Assembly: GCA_027627225.1 (NCBI GenBank)
Contig: CM051026.1
Location: 6,084,415 to 6,148,414 of the forward strand
Direction: 5' to 3'
Length of the DNA stretch: 64,000 nt
Source: Congeria kusceri
Lineage: Eukaryota; Mollusca; Bivalvia; Myida; Dreissenidae
The notes beneath the pieces were generated by a model, which was not told the DNA's origin, searched no databases, and saw only the letters and a list, made by a program, of their open reading frames with translations. Positions 56,928 through 64,000 of this stretch are shown in pieces (the first letter of the stretch is position 1; every line of letters begins with the position of its first letter). Made by a program: the position numbers and the translations under genes.

Positions 56928-57169
56928 TATGCCCCCATTTTAGAGGGATGGGTGGGTGCATATAGATTTGCCCTTGTCCGTTCGTCGTCGGATTTTTGTG
57001 TGGTGCGTAACTCAAAAAGTATAAATGCTAGAGTGATGAAACTTCATAAGCATATTCATTCGCATCGGGACTTGGGTATTTTTATGAAGTTTTTTCCAAC
57101 ATCAGCGGAGTTACGGCCATTTTTAGAAACAAATGACATTTTTAGATTTGTGTCGCGCGTAACTCAAAA
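56928..57169 (+). mobile_element. 5' part of a 'tatgcccccattttagaggg' family element, truncated
   Basis: Same start and first unit as 55086-55882 ('gtaactcaaaaagtataaat', 'catcagcggagttacggcca'). It is cut after 'gtaactcaaaa' by the element at 57170 and does not resume after 58785. Confidence 0.7.
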
Positions 57170-58785
57170 CAGGCTGTCAGCTGGTCCTACTTTTTCCTGC
57201 TTTTCCTACTTTGTTAATTCACTCATACTTTTTCCTACTTGCCGGAAATGAAGATAATTAAATAATGTTTTATATAAAAAAGAACAAAGACTATTTGTAA
57301 ATGTATTGTATAGATGGGACAATGTGGTATGTTCCCCTGCTAATATGTCTGGAACTATTTTTATTGTATGTATTGACTTTGACCTGCATAGATTTGTATT
57401 CACAGGCCTTTTAAAGGTTCTGAGATATTTAAAAGTGTTAAAACTCAAGTTAAAGTCATGTACACTGAAGAATGGATCTGTTATCATATACATGTGTATA
57501 ATTGTGGTTTTGTTCCCACTGGTGGGCTGACTGATGGAGCTCAGTGTACCTTCCAGCTCTAAATGTCTAGTGTAGATTTTATTCAGATCTTTTATCAAAT
57601 AATGTTTATCAAATACATATACAGGACATGAGATATTTAGAATCTGGGATTAATTGCTGACTGCCTCAGAAATCTATCAGGTTGTAGTCATCTTCATTAT
57701 CACCTACGGGTAAATTGGAAATCAAAACAATAGTTTTAATCAAGTTGTATTGACATACAACCTGACAAAATGCATTACCCAATTGTCTTCTTATTGTTAA
57801 AGAAAATGTTTAGCGATTTTTGAAAATAATACTATTTATCAAGATTTTTCTGAATATGTACCGAGTGCTATTCCTTTTATATTGTGAAAGATTATCACAA
57901 AGATGGAGTATAATCCCATCCTTGATTCTGTAAATGCTCTAACCAATATGTTAGAAATCCTGTGTGTTTGTAAATTGTGATATGTCGTGCTGAATTCACC
58001 TATTCATTATCCTGATGTCCTTCCTACCCATTGGTGTACAACAAATGCAAGGGACATATGAATTCACAGACACAGACATCTTACTGTGGGTTCAAGTCTC
58101 TGACTGTTGATCGCTTGCCCCTTACCACTGTAGGCCCAAACCACAGTAGGCTCAAGCCTTAATGGGGTCATATTCATTCAAGTGAGAAAGCTACCCATCT
58201 AGCTTATGATCAGTAGTTATACCCAGGTGCCTGCATGTATGTTGTCTTTCTCCACCATGAAAAGCTGGAAATCACCATATTATAACTGGCTGATGAGTGT
58301 GACATTAATTCCAATAAACAGCAGACAAAGATGGTCAGATACAACTGGGAGTACAACTTCTTAAAAAAGACGATTGATTTCAAAGTGCTTGATACTATTG
58401 GTAGTAGTAACTCTGTGAAACCTTTGGTATTGATGTAACATATTTTGCAGTGTACATGTTTATTGTAATCATAACCTTATGTTTATATTGAGCTAGTTAT
58501 TGGTATGTTTGTATTATTAGTTGAACAATAAAAAAAACAATTCAGGATTTCTGGCAGATGTCCCATGATTACACTCCTCAAGCTGAGCAGTTGCCTATTG
58601 TTAACATTGAAGGGTAATTTACAAAGTTCAGTCAATTTAAACGTAACTTTGCTATGGTAAATGTGTTTTAAAATTCCTACTTTTTGACAAGAAATATATA
58701 CTTTTTGCTACTTTTTTCCTACTTTTCTTTAAAGAAAGCCCCTATATTTTTCCTACTTTTTCACAGAGGGGTTGTTGACAGCCTG
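57170..58785. mobile_element. 1.6 kb inverted-repeat DNA element, non-autonomous
   Basis: Ends 'caggctgtcagc' (57170) and reverse-complemented 'caggctgtcaac' (58785), with further inverted similarity in 'cctactttttcctgctttt' versus 'ggaaaaatataggggctt'-type T/C-rich sub-ends (cctactttt recurs in both). The interior is AT-rich. The 130-codon minus ORF (57206-57598) and 74-codon plus ORF overlap and show no transposase motif. A target duplication was not found, so the right boundary may reflect a rearranged site. Confidence 0.6.
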
Positions 58786-59831
58786 TAATTTCCAGTTATG
58801 TGCTCCTTATTCGACAGTTGCATGGGCTCAATTTTCATTTTCAATTTACTTGCCAGTGTTTATAGGCTGTGTAACATGACCTTGGGAAAATCAGCCGTTA
58901 ATATCCCATATTCGATAGGCAACATTCCATAGAATACACTCGCTGACTGACCTGCGCCTATTAATAGTATACACGTAAACAACACTGAATCGTCTAACGA
59001 GCATCCAGAGAACCATGAGCAATAAGATTAATAATGAATGGAGAATTACTTTCATTTATAAACTTTCCATGCATGTATATTTGGATAACTGTTGGTAAAT
59101 CTATTTATTAAGAATTATTTAGAATTGTGTGTTATCTTTTGTTCTCCTGTAGAGGCTATTCAATATATAAATAGATTTTGCATCTTTCTATAAATAGACA
59201 CTGGCAGAGGCTTTGTACATATGTAATTCAGTTTGATTTAAATTTTGTATTTTTACTTTCTGTGCGTTTTATGAATGCATTAAAACTAGAATAGTTATAC
59301 ATAAAAACGCTCGAGACGTATTTTCACAAAAGAATATAAATCTAATTCGCAACTATTAGGTATAACTTAACGCTTTTGTGAAATAATATTATTTAATTGT
59401 GATGAATGTTCCCTGACGTGTGTTTTTATTTGGCACACATAGTGTAAATGCTTAATCCATAACAAATATTCATATTCCTTCTCTTCCTTATTTTCTTGGA
59501 AACGAGGTAACTTCTAGTAAATTTTGAATTTTGCCTGATAAATACTGTATAAATTATTTAGATTTAAAAAATCACTGATGGAAAATATGAGGTGGTAAGA
59601 TCAGTCAATTGTACGGACATTACATAATTAATGTGTCTTTAACATATGGACTTTTCATAGTTTCCCGCACCTTATGATGCTCAGCATCATTGTTTTTCTT
59701 GTGAAATACTGATGTTTCTACCAAATTCTTGTGCAGAGGCAATACAATCTACAAATAGACATTGTTTTTATAAGACTATGAATAAATGCATTGTTTACTA
59801 AAATAATTTAATCATAAAAACTCTTCAAATA
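58786..59831. other. AT-rich DNA
   Basis: Phrases such as 'gaggctattcaatatataaa', 'agacactggcagaggctttg' and 'gaggcaatacaatctacaaa' with 'tagacattg' recur loosely at 59150-59220 and 59735-59765, hinting at a diverged internal duplication. No gene. Confidence 0.4.
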
Positions 59832-60050
59832 TATATAAGGGGTGTCATGGGAAAACCGGGTTTAATGCAAGTGCGTAAGTCCGCACAGGCTAATACAGAA
59901 CGGCACTTTCTGCCTACAGTGGATTTATGTTTAGAAGAGACTTCATAGGAACAGAAAATACCATAAAAGCGGAAAGTGTTGTCCCAGATCAGCATGTGCG
60001 TACTGCACAGTCCACACAGGCTGTGGAACTGATTTAAAACATGGCATAGT
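59832..60050 (+). mobile_element. Short interspersed repeat of a dreissenid-type family
   Basis: 'ggtgtcatgggaaaaccggg', 'gtccgcacaggctaat', 'cggcactttctgcct', 'gcggaaagtgttgtcccaga' and 'cacacaggctgtgg' are in the order of a repeat I recall as very abundant in Dreissena. Paired words (cggcactttc / gaaagtgttg) allow a hairpin. It shares its left end with the palindrome at 30530. Family naming is from memory. Confidence 0.65.
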
Positions 60051-60365
60051 TCATCAGTACATTGCTTTGACATGAAATAATTATATTCTTTTTATTTATT
60101 TTAAATATAGAAACATTTCATACTACTGTTTTAGGAGCTAGCCACATGAAAAAATGAGTTTGCTATTTGATGATGAAAATTGACTTTTTTTTTATAAATA
60201 ATATCGAAAAATAATGTTAAATGCATATAAAATAACGATCTATGAAGAAATGAGCCTGTTCGTTTATAAACCTAATCAACGTAATGCATCAATTTAAAAT
60301 ATTCATGTTGGATATTCAATTTACATGATATACAAACATTTACAACATATGCCAAATATCTTTTT

Positions 60366-62320
60366 AGCTCACCCGAGCATAACATGCTCATGGTGAGCTT
60401 TTAGGATCGCCTTTTGTCCTTCGTGCGTCGTGTCAACATTTGCATTCAAAGAACATCTAAACTGCTCGACAGATTTTTACCAAACTTCAAATGATCCTTG
60501 GGTGAGCCTCTTTCAAATCGTTCCGGTCCGCTGCATATGTAGTTCACAAGAGCTAAAAATAGATTTAAAAACTGAAAACTTTAAAAATCTTCTTCTCTGA
60601 AACCACAAGGCTTAAAGCTTTCATATTTGATATGTGACATCCTGTAGTGGTCCTCTGCAAAGATTGTTCAAACTATGCCCCTGGTGCCAAAACTGGCCCC
60701 GCCCCGTGGATCTCATGGTTTATATAAACTTGTATAGCGAAATGACTTTTATTATCTTCTTCTCTGAAACCGCAAGGCCTAGAGTTCTCATATTTGGTAT
60801 GTAACACTGTATAGTGGTCCTCTACAAAGATTGTTCAAATGATGCCCTGGGGTCAAAACTGGCCACACCCCAGGGGTCACATGGTTTATATAGACTTAAA
60901 TAGCAAAATGACTTTAAAAATCTTCTCCTCTGTAACCACAAGGCCCAGAGGTTTCATATTTGGTATGTAAAATTGTAATGTGGTCCTCTACAAAGGTTGT
61001 TCAAATGATGTCCCTGGGATCAAAACTGGCCACACCCCAGGGGTCACATGGTGTATATAGACTTGAATAGCAAAATGACTTCAAAGATCTTCTCCTCTGA
61101 AACCTCAGGGCCCAGAGGTTTCATATATTGTATGTAACATTGTATAGTTGTCCTCTACAAAGATTGTTTAAATGATGCCCCTGGGGTCAAAACTGGCCAC
61201 ACCCTGGGGCTCACATGGTTAATATAGACTTAAATAGTAAAATGACTTTAAAAATCTTTTTCTGTGAAACTGCAAGGCCTTGTGGTTTCATATTGAAATG
61301 GTACATTGTATAGTGGTCCTCTACAAAGATTGTTCAAATGATGCCCCTGGGGTGAAAACTGGCCACACCCTGGAGGTCACATGGTTCATATAGACTTCAA
61401 TAGCAAAATGACTTTTAAAATCTTCTCTGAAACCGCAAGGCCTAGAGGTTTCATATTTGGTATTTAACATTGTATAGTGGTCCTCTACAAAGATTGTTCA
61501 AATGATACCCCTGTGGTCAACATTGGCCACACCCCGAGGTAACATGGTTAAATAGACTTGAATAGCAAAATTACTTTAAAAATCTTTTCCTCTGAAACCA
61601 CAAGGCCCAGAGGTTTCATATTTGGTATGTAACATTATATAGTAGTCCTCTACAAAGATTGTTCAAATGGTGCCCCTGGAATGAAAACTGGCCACACCCC
61701 GGGGGTCACATGGTTTATATAGACTTGAATAGCAAAATGACTTTTAAAATCATCTCCTCTGAAACCGCAAGGCCTAGAGGTTTCATATTTGGCATGTAAC
61801 ACTGTATAGTAGTCCTCTACAGAGATTGTTCAAATGAAAGCACCTGGGGTCAAAACTGGCCACAACTTGGGGGTCACATGGTTTATATAGACTTAAATAG
61901 GAAAATGACTTGAAAAAAAAATTTCCTCTGAACTTTCAAGGCCTAGAGGTTGTATATTTGGTATGCAAGATTGTGTAGTGGTCCTCTATAAAGATAGTTC
62001 AAATGATGCCCCTGGGGTCAAAGCTGGGCACACCCAGGGACTCATATGGTTAATATAGACGTAATTGGTAAAATGATAAAAAAATTCTTCTCTGAAACCA
62101 CAAGGCCCAGAGGTTTCGTGTGTGGTTAAAACATTATATTGAGACCTGGATTGGGATTGCATCTGGGATGGGTGGGGTCAAGGTCACTGTTACTTAAAAT
62201 AGAAATACGGTTTCCGCTTATTAACTTTAGAATGCATTGAGATATTTTAAAGAAAATTTATACATAGATACCTTATTTTGACACCTCGCATGGGATTTCA
62301 TATGGGGTGGGAGGGTATAT
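60366..62320 (+). mobile_element. AGCTCACC-family element, copy 5, fused to the 'ggtcaaggtcactgttact' family
   Basis: The 5' hairpin (agctcacccgagcat / atgctcatggtgagct) is followed by about nine ~166-bp units up to roughly 62127 ('ggcccagaggtttcgtgtgt'). The sequence then switches to 'ttatattgagacctggattg', 'gatgggtggggtcaaggtca' and 'aatgcattgagatatttta' for about 190 bp. The normal 3' end ('ctcaggtgagcg') is missing. Confidence 0.75.
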
Positions 62321-62340
62321 AATACAGTATATAATAAGTT

Positions 62341-62636
62341 TTATTCCCCCGGCATCTTGATGCAGAAGGCATAATATAGTGATCGTCCTGTCCATCTGTC
62401 CTATCATCTTTCCGTCCTAACCGTCTGTGACAAGGTTAAGTAGATTTTACTGTTTCATCTAGCACCAACACTGCTTACTACAACACTTGGATACTTACAC
62501 AGTTGTTACTTATGACCGTTCCCAATCCATCCATATCATCCAACCTCACTTTGACCTTGACCTTATTTAGTCTAAAACATGGGCTATCCAGCACCAACCG
62601 GAGGCATGTGTTTTTATCAAACACAGAATCTTGTTT
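62341..62636 (+). mobile_element. Modular repeat, 'cctccaaaggggggcat' family, second copy
   Basis: 'ccccggcatcttgatgcaga', 'gtgacaaggttaagtagatt', 'cacttggatacttacacagt', 'ctttgaccttgaccttattt' and the end 'atcaaacacagaatcttgtt' follow the order of 35190-35861, without the 238-bp nested insertion. Confidence 0.7.
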
Positions 62637-62706
62637 TTGTTTACAGTTTTTAAAATATCAACAATTTATTGTGGTTACAATCGATAGTTATTTGTGTATA
62701 CATGTA

Positions 62707-63310
62707 CAGTGAAATCACGATTATGCAAATTGCGATTATATGAAATGATGACCTACTACGAACAACAGCTGCAGTCCTGTCGTTTTGCCATCTTTATTCA
62801 ATGTGAACAATGATCTTTTAATCGCGTTTATACCCAAAATGCAATTATACAAACAATTATCATGGTCAGATGACAATTAAATATGTGTGAAAAAGATGCG
62901 ATTATACGAATCACTGACAAGGGGATGTTTTGACACCTCTTCGAGTGACAGCCACCATCCTGTGTTTCGCGTAATACAGAATGGAAGTTGAGAAACACTG
63001 TGCTACAAATTTATCTGATAGGGCATTGCATAATTTAGGTAAAATCTCACACAAGCAAGATTACAATATGTATATTGTTTATAAAATAATTAATTTTGAA
63101 TAAATATTTTAATTCAATGTGTTATTATAGTTCTTATGTTTTAATACACAGTAATACTTTATTATGATTATAAGTCCAATTATGCAGCAATACTGAAATT
63201 ATAGAACAATGTTCCGTATTTGTTTAAGAAAGATGCGATTATATGGAAAAATGTGATTATACGAGTCATCACGGCGGTCCCGTGACTTTTAGTATAATCA
63301 TGATTCTACT
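62707..63310. mobile_element. Pogo/Tigger-like Tc1-mariner element, ~0.6 kb, non-autonomous
   Basis: The left end CAGTGAAATCACGATTATGC and the reverse complement of the right end (TAGTAGAATCATGATTATAC) form terminal inverted repeats. 'gattatacgaa'-type motifs recur inside (62740, 62895, 63235, 63250). TA lies at each border, as expected for this superfamily. No transposase ORF remains. The superfamily call rests on the CAGT-AGAATC-CGATTATAC style of end. Confidence 0.7.
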
Positions 63311-63349
63311 ATAATTCTCATAATGCTCTGTCTTGATCCATGAGTGAGC

Positions 63350-64000
63350 ATCTGTGAATTAATTGTGGTCCTACACAGTCTGTCAAAGTTTTAATTCGGT
63401 AAAAATATAAAGCATAAGCAGGAATTCGCTCTCTCGTATGCATTTTTGTATATTTGAGAATTCTTCCATGTCCATTTATAATTGTTTTTCGTGTACCGCA
63501 TGCTTTAAAATAGAAAATCCCTCCATGTTTGTTGCATCTACTGCAAACGTGTTTGCAATATATGCATCTTTTTCTGGATCTAAAGAAAACATAAAGACAT
63601 AATTTTTTAGTCTTATAGGTATTAAATGTGAAAGTAAAGTTCATAATTAATATGAGAGTAAAGTTTATAATTAATATGAGAGTAAAGTGTATTGTACTGG
63701 ATTGTGATATCCTCCATCAGTCTAAATAGTGTTGGCCATTCGTGTATTTTACTCTTCGATTGCATTGAATGTGCATTATTTGTTGAAAATTATTATACTT
63801 GGTGGTTCTGAAATAGATATCGAAACCTGCAGAAGGTAAAATAAAATAAAACACTTCAAAGTATAAGTACAAAAGAAGATATTTAGTTGCAAAGCATATC
63901 ATATCATGTGACTGACTTTACAGCTTTTATATTGAAATGTGAAAGCAGTTGTAAATGTACAAAAGCACAATCACACATTTATTAACATATTTCTCTTTAG
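63350..64000 (+). repeat. Paralogous anonymous block, copy D, running off the window
   Basis: 63370-63600 matches 7910-8180. 63690-64000 matches 38260-38570 and 8280-8480 plus 9895-9990 ('gtgttggcc', 'ttgcaaagcatatcatatca', 'ttattaacatatttctcttt'). A ~30-bp direct duplication ('ttcataattaatatgagagt') lies at 63640-63690. It lacks the modular repeat found at 8498-9770. Confidence 0.7.

Noticed and set aside
57206..57598. 130-codon minus-strand ORF inside the 1.6 kb element
   Set aside because: No transposase or other motif, overlaps an ORF on the other strand, and the composition is that of AT-rich DNA.
62503..62712. 69-codon ORF
   Set aside because: Lies in a modular repeat and runs into the pogo-like element.

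Overview
The window looks like non-coding, repeat-rich DNA from a bivalve mollusc. It is AT-rich, has no prokaryotic gene layout, carries spliced-exon remnants with GT/AG borders, and is filled with repeat types common in bivalve genomes. One family (59832-60050, and probably the 30530-30663 hairpin) is one I recall from dreissenid mussels, so Dreissena or a close relative is my best guess. That is memory and inference, not a database match. I see no intact gene. Most ORFs of 60-160 codons are chance reading frames or lie in repeats.

The only clear coding signal is broken exons, all on the + strand. A talin rod exon with an in-frame stop lies at 3144-3271. Two copies of a thrombospondin type-1 (TSP1) exon, 3723-3893 and 49472-49644, share the same lesions. 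Five consecutive exons of a procollagen-lysine 2-oxoglutarate 5-dioxygenase (PLOD, lysyl hydroxylase) lie between 18026 and 31355. They are in the right order and have splice borders, but show two frameshifts, one splice-phase break and one stop. A truncated zinc-finger ORF (45362-45763) lies inside a hAT-type DNA transposon.

Layout. 1-18 kb: modular repeats, the talin and TSP1 fragments, and duplicated anonymous blocks. 18-31.6 kb: the PLOD pseudogene, whose first intron holds a ~5.75 kb 19-bp minisatellite (20719-26472), a 378-bp inverted-repeat element and a ~66-bp array of 16 units (27538-28588). 32-44.7 kb: more modular repeats and paralogous blocks that match 7-13 kb and 49-54 kb. 44.7-47.7 kb: a tandem-repeat host interrupted by two hAT elements. 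47.7-64 kb: modular repeats, the second TSP1 copy, further paralogous blocks, a 1.6 kb inverted-repeat element and a pogo-like element.

Two themes link the parts. Anonymous blocks of 0.2-1 kb recur two to four times, mostly in the same orientation, which suggests old large-scale duplication later broken up by insertions. Tandem amplification also repeatedly falls on the edges of the dead PLOD exons. I found no CRISPR, operon, rRNA, convincing intact tRNA gene, viral gene or toxin gene, and no convincing new multigene system.
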